DNA from: Novosphingobium sp. 9U
Lineage (GTDB): Bacteria > Pseudomonadota > Alphaproteobacteria > Sphingomonadales > Sphingomonadaceae
NCBI RefSeq assembly: GCF_902506425.1
Contig: NZ_LR732469.1
Span: 1,783,285-1,847,284, forward strand
Reading direction: 5' to 3'
DNA length: 64,000 nucleotides
Shown: positions 27,626-35,905 of the stretch, piece by piece
How positions within the stretch are numbered: position 1 is the stretch's first letter
How the letters are laid out: the number at the start of each line of letters is the position of its first letter
Program-made: the position numbers and the translations under genes
The notes under the pieces: model-generated
Databases searched by the model: none
Told to the model about the DNA's origin: nothing
The model's input: only the letters and a program-made list of their open reading frames with translations

Positions 27626-28638
27626 GCTGCCACCTTCGCGGCCATCACTTCGCGCAAGCGCGGCATCGTCGCCTCGAGCAGGCGGAGCGATTTCCAGCCC
27701 TCCTCGGGCGAGAGGCCGCCGAGCAGCGGCTGGAAGCCGATGTTCGGCCCATCGGGCAAGGCAGCAACGCGCTCGACCAGCTGGTCGGGAGTCATCGCCG
27801 CGAACATGCCGGCCTGGCGCAGCACGGCCGGGTCGGTCAGCCCCTTGAATGGCGAGTTGGACTGCTCACCCTCCTGCTCGGCCCACTTGGCATATTCGGT
27901 GATGACGTGGACGGCATGCGGCGCGATCGCGTCCCACCCGGCATCGGGGTCCTCGCACAAGTGCACCGCGAGCGGCATGCCCTGCATCGGACGGAAATAC
28001 GTGCGCGGCGGCCGACCGGCCTTGGCGCACTCCTCCAGGTAGAGGTCCACCACCGTGCCGTTGATCGGGCCGAAGCCCACGTCGAAGCGCGCGGCGCGCT
28101 TGGCCGATGCGGGCACGCCCCCGCCGACGAGCACGATGTCCTCAGGGCTCTGCACCGGCAGCGGGCGGACGAAGATGGGGCGTCCCTCGGCCTCGAAGCG
28201 CTCTCCCTTCAACGCACGCAGGATCAGGTCGAGCCCCGCATCCATCAGCTTGCCCCGATCGCGCAAGGACTTGCGGAACATGGCGAATTCCAGCGGCACG
28301 TAGCCGGCGCCGAAGATCACGTTGATGCGCCCGTTCGACAGGTTGTCGAGAACCGCAATGTGCTCGGCCAGCTCCAGCGGATCGTGCAGCGGCAGGATCA
28401 CCGCGCCCAGGATGAAGCGGATGCGCTCGGTCACCGCGGCCATGCCGCCCGCCAGCGTGAACGGCTGCGGCAGGTAGCCATCATCCGAGCCGTGGTGCTG
28501 CATCAGCCCGATCTGGTCGGCGCCGATCCGGTCGACGAAGGCGGCCATCTCGATCGCGGCGCGGTAGAGCTGCGGCGTCGGCGTCGCCCAGGCAGGGCTG
28601 CGCATGTCGAACGAGACGGTGATCTTGCTGGCGGTCAT
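27622..28638 (-). CDS. LLM-class (luciferase-like) flavin-dependent oxidoreductase
   Basis: A 338-aa TIM-barrel protein of the bacterial luciferase superfamily (FILGAVILPLHDPLELAEHI, FGAGYVPLEF). Members are FMN- or F420-dependent monooxygenases; some are type II Baeyer-Villiger enzymes. Oxygenation of a pathway ketone fits the neighbours but the cofactor and substrate cannot be read. No flavin reductase gene is in the window. It is coupled by ATGA overlaps to the NTF2-like gene before it and the alcohol dehydrogenase after it. Confidence 0.87.
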   Translation of the reverse strand: MTASKITVSFDMRSPAWATPTPQLYRAAIEMAAFVDRIGADQIGLMQHHGSDDGYLPQPFTLAGGMAAVTERIRFILGAVILPLHDPLELAEHIAVLDNLSNGRINVIFGAGYVPLEFAMFRKSLRDRGKLMDAGLDLILRALKGERFEAEGRPIFVRPLPVQSPEDIVLVGGGVPASAKRAARFDVGFGPINGTVVDLYLEECAKAGRPPRTYFRPMQGMPLAVHLCEDPDAGWDAIAPHAVHVITEYAKWAEQEGEQSNSPFKGLTDPAVLRQAGMFAAMTPDQLVERVAALPDGPNIGFQPLLGGLSPEEGWKSLRLLEATMPRLREVMAAKVAA

Positions 28639-29138
28639 GCGGAGGCTTTCAGGCTGGCGTAAGAGGGGTCTTGGCGGTCGCGGCGTGCCCATTGGTGATC
28701 ATGGAGCGGCCGGACATCGCTCATCGCGTCGAAGTCGATCACGGTGTTGCGGTGGTCGATGCGCCAAGTGCCTTCACGCCGCGACCAGGTGTCGCAATAG
28801 CGGGCCCAGACCTGCATCTGGAACGGCTGGCCCTCGCGCAATCCACGCAGCGCCGCCATCACGTAGGCCTCGCTGCCGGCACGGTCGCCCTCGACCTCGA
28901 TCAGGATGTTGGTGACCTGGTGCGAGTGCGCCTGGAGCTTGAGATGCGCCTCGCAGATCCAGTCGATCGCGCCGCGACCCGTACCCTTGTAGCCGGTCGG
29001 GCCGTAATCTGCGGTCGCGTCCTCGTGGAACACTCCATGGCCTAGCGGCACGTCGAGCCGATCCACCGAACGGCAGTAGCGATAGATCTGCTCGGTGATC
29101 GCCTGCTTGTCGGCGAGGTCTGCTGTCACGTCGGTCAT
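28635..29138 (-). CDS. NTF2/SnoaL-like protein
   Basis: A 167-aa protein with an NTF2-like cone fold (ITEQIYRYCRSVDRLD, FHEDATADYG, WARYCDTWSRREGTWRIDHR). Related proteins act as ketosteroid-isomerase-like enzymes, cyclases, dehydratases or binding partners. It lies between the SDR and LLM genes with 4-bp overlaps on both sides. A truncated gene of the same superfamily lies at the right edge of the window. Confidence 0.85.
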   Translation of the reverse strand: MTDVTADLADKQAITEQIYRYCRSVDRLDVPLGHGVFHEDATADYGPTGYKGTGRGAIDWICEAHLKLQAHSHQVTNILIEVEGDRAGSEAYVMAALRGLREGQPFQMQVWARYCDTWSRREGTWRIDHRNTVIDFDAMSDVRPLHDHQWARRDRQDPSYASLKASA

Positions 29139-29947
29139 CCTTTCGCGGCGTAGGCGGCGGACATGGCGGCCACTGCCCGAATCCGCTCACGGCGCTGCGC
29201 AGCGGAGGTGGCGGACACGACGGCCTCGTCGTCCGCCTCGCCCCAGTTGCACACCGGTCCATGGGGCAGGCGCTCGAGGCCGAGACGGGCGACATCGTCG
29301 GGATCCGCCAGGTTGTCGGGGATCGCCATGCCGCGGGCCTCCATCAACTCTCGGTGCGCCGGCGTGTCTGTCCGGCCGATCACGTAGCTGAGCACGTCGA
29401 CCCCGTGTGGCTCCAGTTCGGCCCAGAGCGCCTCGCACAGGACGAGGTCGAACGCCTTGCTGGCCGCATAAACGCCGATGCCGGGCAGTCCGGCGTAGCA
29501 GGCACCCGACCCGACCACGATCATGCCGCCGCGGCCCCGCTCGCGCATCGGCGCGCCAAAGGCATGGAGCGCGCGCATGGTGGTCATGACGTTGCGCGTG
29601 GCGAGCGCATCCCAGTTGGCAATGGCATTGTCGAGGAACATGGAGCCGTTCGGATCAGCGCCGGCGTTGAGGATCAAGAGACCCACTTCGCGGTGCCCTG
29701 CCGCCTCGACGAGCCGAGCCGTGGCATCCTCAGCCGCGAGGTCGATGGTGGCGGTGACAACCTCAACACCATGGCGAGCGCGCAGCTCGTCCGCGAGCTG
29801 ATCGAGCGGAGCCTGGCGGCGAGCGACGAGGATCAGATCCAAGCCCGCTTCGGCCAATTGCCGAGCGAAGCTGGCGCCGGTACCTTCCGACGCGCCGGCA
29901 ATCAGCGCCCATGGCCCGTATCGACTTGCGAACGCCTCCGCTTCCAT
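29135..29947 (-). CDS. SDR-family NAD(P)-dependent oxidoreductase
   Basis: A 270-aa short-chain dehydrogenase. The cofactor motif is GASEGTGASFA, and the active-site pair reads VGSGACYAGLPGIGVYAASK with the Tyr and Lys of YxxxK. It should interconvert a pathway alcohol and ketone. ATG 29947 follows GGGAGAGAGC; an ATG at 29968 is less well placed. It is the first gene of unit B and diverges from the GbsR gene 67 nt away. Confidence 0.87.
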   Translation of the reverse strand: MEAEAFASRYGPWALIAGASEGTGASFARQLAEAGLDLILVARRQAPLDQLADELRARHGVEVVTATIDLAAEDATARLVEAAGHREVGLLILNAGADPNGSMFLDNAIANWDALATRNVMTTMRALHAFGAPMRERGRGGMIVVGSGACYAGLPGIGVYAASKAFDLVLCEALWAELEPHGVDVLSYVIGRTDTPAHRELMEARGMAIPDNLADPDDVARLGLERLPHGPVCNWGEADDEAVVSATSAAQRRERIRAVAAMSAAYAAKG

Positions 29948-30014
29948 CAATGCTCTCTCCCGCCCCATGGCAATTTGTTGTGGCCTCCGCGCTAAAATTC
30001 ATTAAATTCGGAAT

Positions 30015-30494
30015 ATGTCAAACATGAAGTTGTCTGCCGAGGATGAACGCTTCCTCGACGATATCGCAGTGCTGATGGCGCCGTGGGGCTGGGCGCGTCC
30101 GGTCGGGCGGATCTATGCCTACCTGCTGCTGCGCGACGGACCCGCGACGCTGGACGAAATTGCCTCAGACCTCGGCATGAGCAAGAGCAATGCCAGCGTC
30201 GCTGCCCGCACGCTGGAGCATTGCGGCAACGCCCGCCGCCACAGCGAGCCCGGCAGCAAGCGCATCTACTACGCCGTGCCCGATAGCCATGGCGGCTCGT
30301 TCATCGAACGCGCCGCGCTGCTGGGCCGGCTGCAAGGCCTGTTCGTGCGCCAGAGCGACCGCGACTTGCCGGCATCGGTGGTGGATCGGTTTGATACGCT
30401 CGCGGCCTTCTACGCCCGCATGCGCGAGGCGATGGAAGGGGTGATCGAGGGTGAGCAGGTCGGGCACCAGAAGCCAAGCCGTAGGGCAGGCTGA
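30015..30494 (+). CDS. GbsR/MarR-family transcriptional regulator
   Basis: A 159-aa protein with the GbsR-type winged helix: GRIYAYLLLRDGPATLDEIA followed by DLGMSKSNASVAARTLEHCG as the recognition region. A helical C-terminal part probably makes the dimer. It is divergent from unit B across an AT-rich 67-nt gap (AAATTCATTAAATT before the ATG) and is followed by the oxocamphor-hydrolase-like gene 24 nt later, so both may be its targets. ATG 30024 is an alternative start. Confidence 0.86.
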   Translation: MSNMKLSAEDERFLDDIAVLMAPWGWARPVGRIYAYLLLRDGPATLDEIASDLGMSKSNASVAARTLEHCGNARRHSEPGSKRIYYAVPDSHGGSFIERAALLGRLQGLFVRQSDRDLPASVVDRFDTLAAFYARMREAMEGVIEGEQVGHQKPSRRAG

Positions 30495-30518
30495 ACAGCC
30501 CGTTCGCGGAGACATACG

Positions 30519-31277
30519 ATGGACCTGAGCGACTACGCCGAGAAGTATACCGGCATCCGCTTCACCCGTGAGGACGGCGTGCTGGAAATGACGCTGCACA
30601 CGCGCGGCGGTCCGGCGCTATGGGGCACCTCGCGCACCAGCCTCCATGCCGAACTGGGCGAGGCGTTCGCCGACTTGGCGCGCGACGCGCAGAACAAGGT
30701 GGTCGTGCTCACCGGCACCGGTGACAGCTTCCTCGCCGGCGCCGACCCGCAGGAGCGCTTCGACGAACCCGACATGGCTGACATGTGGCGCCGTATCCAC
30801 GAGGAGGGCCTGGCGCTGCTGCAAAATCTGCTCGCCGTGCCGGTGCCGATGATCGCGGCGGTGAATGGCCCGGCGCTGATCCATGCCGAGCTGGCGGTGC
30901 TCGCCGACATCGTCCTCGCCGCGCCGCACGCCGAGTTCGCCGATCTGGCGCACGTTCCGCAGGGGGCGGTGCCGGGCGATGGCGTGCACGTTGTCTGGCC
31001 GATGCTGCTGGGGCCGAACCGCGGCCGCTATTTCCTACTCACCGGCGAACGGATCGGGGCGGAAGAAGCGCTGCGCCTCGGCATGGTCGGCGAGGTGGTG
31101 CCGGCGGACCGGCTGCTCGATCGCGCCCGCGAGCACGCGCGTCGCCTGGCCACGCACTCGGCGCCGATGCTGCGCCACACGCGCAGTCTGCTGGTGCGCG
31201 AGCTGCGCCGGCGCATGTTCGACGAACTGGGCAGCGGGTTGGCGCACGAGGGGCTGGCGATACTGCTGGGACGTTAG
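30519..31277 (+). CDS. Crotonase-fold beta-diketone hydrolase, 6-oxocamphor hydrolase-like
   Basis: A 252-aa crotonase-superfamily protein. It lacks the second catalytic Glu of enoyl-CoA hydratases; that place reads AHVPQGAVPGDG. His43, His122, His145, Asp154 and Glu244 are all present, and four of the five fall at the same residue numbers I recall for Rhodococcus 6-oxocamphor hydrolase. Long stretches also agree with that enzyme, such as NKVVVLTGTG and NRGRYFLLTGE. 6-Oxocamphor hydrolase opens bicyclic beta-diketones by retro-Claisen cleavage without CoA. A ring-opening hydrolase is therefore likelier than a hydratase, though the true substrate is unknown. It lies 24 nt after the GbsR gene. 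Confidence 0.85.
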   Translation: MDLSDYAEKYTGIRFTREDGVLEMTLHTRGGPALWGTSRTSLHAELGEAFADLARDAQNKVVVLTGTGDSFLAGADPQERFDEPDMADMWRRIHEEGLALLQNLLAVPVPMIAAVNGPALIHAELAVLADIVLAAPHAEFADLAHVPQGAVPGDGVHVVWPMLLGPNRGRYFLLTGERIGAEEALRLGMVGEVVPADRLLDRAREHARRLATHSAPMLRHTRSLLVRELRRRMFDELGSGLAHEGLAILLGR

Positions 31278-31319
31278 CGGATCGGCGTCTTCCCCCGGCT
31301 CGACCCGCGTGTACGTGGC

Positions 31320-32342
31320 CTAAGCCAACTCTCGCAACCCCTCCGCCAGCGCCGGCACGTCGGCCAGCGCCCGAAGCGCATCGTTCAGATGCGTGCACCC
31401 TTCAGGGCCGCGCAGCTGCGCCAGGACCTCGGCGCGGATTGCGTCGAGGCGCTTGCCGATCAGCCGCCCGGTGTTGTGGATCGCGCCGGGGCATTCGGAG
31501 AAGGGCAGGATGCGCGCCTCGGGCTCGAGTGTCAGGATCTCCAGCGTGTCGAGATCGCAGGTCGCGCGCAGCAGATACTCGTGGATCGCGACGCGGCCGC
31601 CCTCACGCAGCTTGGCGCTGTCCTGAAAGGCCGAATCGATCCGCAGCTGGCCTGCCGCCTCGTCGCGCACAACATCGATGCGGCGGGCGCGGCGGAAGCC
31701 CGGGCCGTCCTCGTCATGGAAGGCATGCCAGCCGTCTGGGTCGGCCGGGTTGCGCAGCTCGCCCGCGTCGGCATCGGCGACGTTGTTGGGCGGACCTTCC
31801 GGGCGCACGCCGGTGTTGCCCTCCTGCAGGCCCCAGCACACGTTTATGCGCTGCTCCATCATCCTCGCCATGGTCTCCTCGCCCATGCGAGCGCGCAGTT
31901 TCTCGACCCAGTCGGGGTACCACTGCGACCAGGCGAAGGCGGAGACCAGCGCGGTTCCGGAGATATCGTCCAGCACCAGGTAGAGCGGGTCGTTGCGCGC
32001 GATCAGCTGCGGCAGGCGCTCGCGCAGCACCATGCGCAAGTGGCCGCCGCCGCGCTCGCCCACCAGCGTGTCGATGCCGGCTTGCGGGGGATCGGCTTCG
32101 ATGGCGATGACCGTCTTGTCCTCGGTCATGCGCAGGCGAAAGCTGCCTTCCGCGAGCACCTCGCCATCCCCGCGGTAATCGGTGCGCATGTCGCGTGCGC
32201 GGCCGACCATCCGCCGCGGCGCCTCGGGCCCGTCGGGCCAGGCAACGTCGATGCTGGAGGTACGCCGCATCGAGTTCGCAGGGCGCGTAGGGGCCGGATT
32301 GGCCGTCGAGCGCGGGGGCGGGGGGTAGATCGTGGTCGCCAT
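31320..32342 (-). CDS. DUF2889 domain-containing protein
   Basis: A 340-aa protein. The C-terminal third has the DUF2889 features: ECPGAIHNTGRLIGKRLDAI followed by LRGPEGCTHLNDALRAL. The N-terminal half starts with a Pro-rich stretch and holds no known fold. DUF2889 proteins are often found with catabolic genes in proteobacteria, with no known reaction. ATG 32342 starts the protein; an upstream ATG at 32378 adds a basic, unlikely leader. It is the last gene of unit D. Confidence 0.82.
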   Translation of the reverse strand: MATTIYPPPPRSTANPAPTRPANSMRRTSSIDVAWPDGPEAPRRMVGRARDMRTDYRGDGEVLAEGSFRLRMTEDKTVIAIEADPPQAGIDTLVGERGGGHLRMVLRERLPQLIARNDPLYLVLDDISGTALVSAFAWSQWYPDWVEKLRARMGEETMARMMEQRINVCWGLQEGNTGVRPEGPPNNVADADAGELRNPADPDGWHAFHDEDGPGFRRARRIDVVRDEAAGQLRIDSAFQDSAKLREGGRVAIHEYLLRATCDLDTLEILTLEPEARILPFSECPGAIHNTGRLIGKRLDAIRAEVLAQLRGPEGCTHLNDALRALADVPALAEGLRELA

Positions 32343-32465
32343 GCGAATCAGAGTGGATCGCGGGCGACGGCTTAGCAAGCAGGCACTTGCCCCATCGCGG
32401 TGGCGGACTTGGTTGGGCTACACTCACGTCTTGCCGTTGAGCTATCCCGTCAGGCCGAGGAATGG

Positions 32466-32486
32466 ACCCTGAAACAAGTTCAGGGT
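32466..32486. repeat. Short inverted repeat
   Basis: Arms ACCCTGAA and TTCAGGGT pair exactly around a 5-nt loop. It lies in the 196-nt gap between the oxidoreductase stop and the DUF2889 start. Similar ACCCTGAA..TTCAGGGT stems are frequent in sphingomonad genomes, to my knowledge. The rest of the gap shows no gene. Confidence 0.5.
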
Positions 32487-32538
32487 GACGATGAGTTTGG
32501 TTCCGAGCGTCGAGCGGCCCGACAGCCGGCTCTATCTG

Positions 32539-33561
32539 TTACTCCGCCGCCACGCGGACCAGCAGCTTGCCGACGTGGTCGTGACCTGAGAACACGCTGG
32601 CGAAGGCCTCGGGCGCGGCATCGATGCTTTCGACGAAGGCCTCGGCGAAGCGGATCTTACCGGCCTTCATCCAGCCGGCGATGTCGTCCAAACCCTTCTG
32701 CCCTGCGAACAGCCCGGCAAAGCCCTTGATCTCCAGCGCCTTGTTCATGATCTGGCGGTAGAAGCCCGGCAGGTGATCGGGCCCAGGCCCTTCCATGCCG
32801 ACGCCATAGTAGGCGATGAACCCGCACATCGGCATGCGCGCGCCGCGCTTCAGGTGCGGCAGCACCGCCAGTGTCACGTCGCCGCCGACGTTCTCGAAAT
32901 AGACGTCCGCGCCCTCGGGCAGCGCGGCCTTGAGCTGCGCGTCGAAGTCGGGCGCCTTGTAGTCGGCCACCGCATCGAAGCCGAGGTCGAGCAGGCCTTG
33001 GCACTTCGCCTGGCCGCCGGCGATGCCGACCGCTCGGGCGCCGAGTGCCTTGGCGATCTGCCCCGCCATCGAGCCGACCGCGCCGCCTGCCGCAGAAATC
33101 ACGATCGTCTCGCCCGCCTGCAGCCGGCCGACCTTGACCACGCCCTCGTAGGCCGTCTGCCCCGGACCACCGAGCGCGCCGAGGGCCGTCGAGACCGGCG
33201 CCAGGGCAGGATCGAGCTTGCGCGGCGGCCCGCGATAATCGCTTTTGTCGGGCGCGACGACGGTCGTCTCCGCCCAGGGCGTGCGACCCTCGACATAGTC
33301 ACCTGCCGCGTAGTTCGGGTGGTTGGAGGCGATGACCTGACTCACCGTGGGGCCGATCATCGGCGCGCCCAGGTCCATCCGGCCCGCCCCTGTGATCGTG
33401 CTCTCGTCCAGCGAGAAGCGGATCAGCGGGTCGACCGCGATATAGAGCGTCCTGAGCAGCAGCTCGCCCTCACCCGCCTGCGGTTCCGCCACTTCCTCGA
33501 CGCGGAAGTCGGTGGCCTGCGGGTTGCCCCTGGCATAGCTGGCGAGGACGACCTGCTTCAT
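32539..33561 (-). CDS. NADP-dependent oxidoreductase, leukotriene B4 dehydrogenase/zinc-less MDR type
   Basis: A 340-aa medium-chain reductase without zinc ligands. The nucleotide motif is AAGGAVGSMAGQIAKALG, preceded by GGPGQTAYEGV, and the FENVGGD block is typical of the prostaglandin reductase/curA-like group. It should reduce an activated C=C bond of an enone with NADPH. ATG 33561 lies 5 nt after the P450 stop, so the two are co-translated. A far longer open frame to 34449 is antisense-like shadow sequence in the P450 gene. Confidence 0.88.
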   Translation of the reverse strand: MKQVVLASYARGNPQATDFRVEEVAEPQAGEGELLLRTLYIAVDPLIRFSLDESTITGAGRMDLGAPMIGPTVSQVIASNHPNYAAGDYVEGRTPWAETTVVAPDKSDYRGPPRKLDPALAPVSTALGALGGPGQTAYEGVVKVGRLQAGETIVISAAGGAVGSMAGQIAKALGARAVGIAGGQAKCQGLLDLGFDAVADYKAPDFDAQLKAALPEGADVYFENVGGDVTLAVLPHLKRGARMPMCGFIAYYGVGMEGPGPDHLPGFYRQIMNKALEIKGFAGLFAGQKGLDDIAGWMKAGKIRFAEAFVESIDAAPEAFASVFSGHDHVGKLLVRVAAE

Positions 33562-33566
33562 CGCGC

Positions 33567-34886
33567 TCACCGCAGCTTGACGGGAACGGCGGTCATGCCG
33601 CGGTGTTCGAGGCCGCGGTATTCGGGCTTGGGCTTCGCCGGATCGAGCGTCATGTTCGGGAAGCGATCGAGCAATCCGTTGATGGCGACGATCATCTCCT
33701 GGCGCGCGACTTCGATGCCCAGGCACCGGTGCGGACCGAAGCCGAAGCCCATGTTCGCCTGCTTTTTGCGGAAGATGTCGTACTCGCCCGGCCGCTCGAA
33801 GATCGCCGGATCGTGGTTGGCGGCGCCGAAGCACAAGTGCACGCGGGTGCCGGCGGGCACGAACACGCCCTCGACCGTCGCGTCCTCCATCGACAGGCGC
33901 GGCATTTCCGGATCGGTGCAGCGCCAGCGCAGCGATTCCTCGACCGCCAGCTCGACCAGCGAGCGATCGTCGCGGCAGGCATCCCAGAACTGGCGATGGT
34001 TCATCAGCGCGTCGATGGTGATGCCCAGCTGGCGCCAGGTGGTGCCGCCGCCCGCGAAGATCGCCAGCTTGCAGTAGCCGAAGATCTCGTCCTCGGTCAG
34101 CTTGCGCTTGTAGCCGTCCTCCTCGTCGACGATCTCGGCGGCAAGCAGCCCGGCAATCAGGTTGTCGCCCGGAGCGCGAGTGTTTTCCGCGATCAGCCCG
34201 CGCAGGGTATCGTCGACCCAGGCACGCGACGCGGCGGACTCCTCCGGCGGCAGCTTGGCAGCGCCGAAGGTTGCGCGTTCCAGCTGGTAGCGGAACTCGA
34301 TCACGTCCTCGCCCTCCAGCCCGATCGCACGGGTGACCGTCGCCATCGGCAGGCGGGCGCAAAGCTCGAAGTTGAGGTCGGTGGTCTCCTGCTCGAGCAG
34401 ACGGTCGAGCAGCGCGTCGACCGTTTCCTCGATCCAGCGCTTGTTCCACCAGTCGATGACCTTGGGCCGCTTGAACAGCGGCTGCGCGGCGGAGCGCAGG
34501 CGCTTGTGCGGCTTGCCGACCATCGACAGGATGGTGGTGCCGATCGTGCGCACGCCGGGGCTCTCGTTGTAGCCCTCGGAGGAGAACAGCAGGTTCTCGC
34601 GAAAGCCGATCTCGCAGGCGCGGTACGAGAAGAACGTCATCTCGTTGCGCGGCGGCCCCATCGCGTGGCTCATCTGCGGCACGCCCAGCAGCTCGCGCAA
34701 GCTACCCTGGTGGACGGGCGCCTTGTCACGCAATGCATTCATGTCATCGGTGTAGTCGCGGCCGCCGTCGACGCCGGCATTGGCACTCTGGCTGTTGACG
34801 TCGAACATCTGCGCATAGCGCGGATTGTCGCTCATCAGCGAGTTGAGCGCGTTCGAGCTGCGTCCCGTCATCGGGCAAGTCGCCAT
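33567..34886 (-). CDS. Cytochrome P450
   Basis: A 439-aa soluble P450. The heme loop FGFGPHRCLG has the thiolate ligand Cys388, the K-helix reads EESLRWR, and the I-helix reads AIFAGGGTTW. It would hydroxylate a pathway substrate using electrons from a ferredoxin and a ferredoxin reductase, neither of which is in the window. It sits 4 nt after the SDR stop. The family member and substrate are unknown. Confidence 0.93.
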   Translation of the reverse strand: MATCPMTGRSSNALNSLMSDNPRYAQMFDVNSQSANAGVDGGRDYTDDMNALRDKAPVHQGSLRELLGVPQMSHAMGPPRNEMTFFSYRACEIGFRENLLFSSEGYNESPGVRTIGTTILSMVGKPHKRLRSAAQPLFKRPKVIDWWNKRWIEETVDALLDRLLEQETTDLNFELCARLPMATVTRAIGLEGEDVIEFRYQLERATFGAAKLPPEESAASRAWVDDTLRGLIAENTRAPGDNLIAGLLAAEIVDEEDGYKRKLTEDEIFGYCKLAIFAGGGTTWRQLGITIDALMNHRQFWDACRDDRSLVELAVEESLRWRCTDPEMPRLSMEDATVEGVFVPAGTRVHLCFGAANHDPAIFERPGEYDIFRKKQANMGFGFGPHRCLGIEVARQEMIVAINGLLDRFPNMTLDPAKPKPEYRGLEHRGMTAVPVKLR

Positions 34887-34890
34887 GGGT

Positions 34891-35706
34891 TCAGGCTCCC
34901 GTCTTGCGGCCGGCGAACAAGCCGCCGTCGACCGGCAGGTTCACGCCAGTGATGTTGGATGCCAGGTCCGAGCAGAGGAACAGCGCCGCCGACGCGGTAT
35001 CGCGCGGTTCGATCGCCTTGCCCAGCGGATGGGCCTTGCCCATGCTTTCCAGGATGCGGTCCTTGTGCTCGCTGTCCGGGTCCATGCCGGCATAGTGGGT
35101 GAGCATGCCCGCGGGGCATACTGCGTTGACGCGGATGCCCTTGCCCGCGACTTCGATCGCAAGCGCGCGGGTGAACTGCACCACCGCGCCCTTGGTCGTG
35201 CCGTAAAGCACGCCGCCATAGCCCATCAGCCCCGCGACCGAGGCGGTGGACACGATCGCGCCGCCGCTGCCCTGCCCGGCCTCGGCTTGCTTCTCGAACT
35301 GGCGGATGGCCGCCTGTGAGCCATAGATGACGCCGTTGATGTTGACGTCCTCGACCCTCTTCATCTCTTCGGGCTCGCAATCGACCAGGCTCTTGAGGCC
35401 CTTGCCCGGGATCGGGTTCACGGTGATGCCGGCATTGTTGTAGATGATGTCGAGCCGGCCGAAAGCTTCGACCGCCTTGGCGACTGCCGCATCGACCGAT
35501 GCAGGATCGGCGACGTCGCAGCCGATCGCCACCGCGTCTCCGCCGGCCGCTTGCGCCATCTTGGCGGTTTCCTCGGCATTGGCGTCGTTGATGTCAGCGG
35601 CGACAACCTTTGCGCCGTGCTCGCAGAACAACAGCACCGCCGCGCGGCCCAAGCCCGAGCCGGCGCCGGTGATCACTGCGACTTTTCCCTGAACCAGACC
35701 GTCCAT
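34891..35706 (-). CDS. SDR-family oxidoreductase
   Basis: A 271-aa classical short-chain dehydrogenase. The cofactor site is TGAGSGLGRA, with Asp after strand 2 (VVAADIND) suggesting NAD(H). The catalytic region is STASVAGLMG followed by YGTTKGA. It may oxidise the alcohol made by the P450 encoded just downstream. Two adjacent ATGs (35706, 35709) follow GGGGAGAGC; 35706 has the better spacing. A palindromic element separates it from the aldehyde dehydrogenase. Confidence 0.88.
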   Translation of the reverse strand: MDGLVQGKVAVITGAGSGLGRAAVLLFCEHGAKVVAADINDANAEETAKMAQAAGGDAVAIGCDVADPASVDAAVAKAVEAFGRLDIIYNNAGITVNPIPGKGLKSLVDCEPEEMKRVEDVNINGVIYGSQAAIRQFEKQAEAGQGSGGAIVSTASVAGLMGYGGVLYGTTKGAVVQFTRALAIEVAGKGIRVNAVCPAGMLTHYAGMDPDSEHKDRILESMGKAHPLGKAIEPRDTASAALFLCSDLASNITGVNLPVDGGLFAGRKTGA

Positions 35707-35747
35707 CATGCTCTCCCCTCGTCCCTTTGCGTTCGTACCATGACCCA

Positions 35748-35890
35748 AGATCCTCCCCTGCAAGGGGAGGGGGACCGCCGCCGCAGGCGGTGGTGGAGGG
35801 GTGTCACCCTCTCGCGAGCGCGTGCCTTCACGAGTGACACCCCTCCGTCAGCCCTGCCGGGCTGCCACCTCCCCTTGCAGGGGAGGATCT
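35748..35890. repeat. 143-bp nested palindromic element, copy A
   Basis: Outer 22-bp arms (beginning AGATCCTCCCCTGCAAGG) are perfect complements at 35748-35769 and 35869-35890. A second perfect 13-bp pair, GGAGGGGTGTCAC, lies inside at 35795-35807 and 35834-35846. There is no coding sequence. It is related to the element at 40121-40266. It looks like a non-autonomous interspersed palindrome, MITE- or REP-like, and would form a long stem in the unit D mRNA. Confidence 0.8.
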
Positions 35891-35905
35891 CGGAGCAGAA
35901 GCTGC

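Noticed and set aside
30519..31277. Ordinary enoyl-CoA hydratase call
   Set aside because: The second catalytic Glu is missing and the 6-oxocamphor hydrolase residues are present, so the ordinary call is misleading.
30785..32110. 441-codon Arg/Ala-rich plus-strand frame over the hydrolase and DUF2889 genes
   Set aside because: It crosses two genes in other frames, with composition typical of shadow frames.
33562..34449. N-terminal extension of the NADP-dependent oxidoreductase
   Set aside because: It is the complementary-frame reading of the P450 gene; the reductase begins at 33561.
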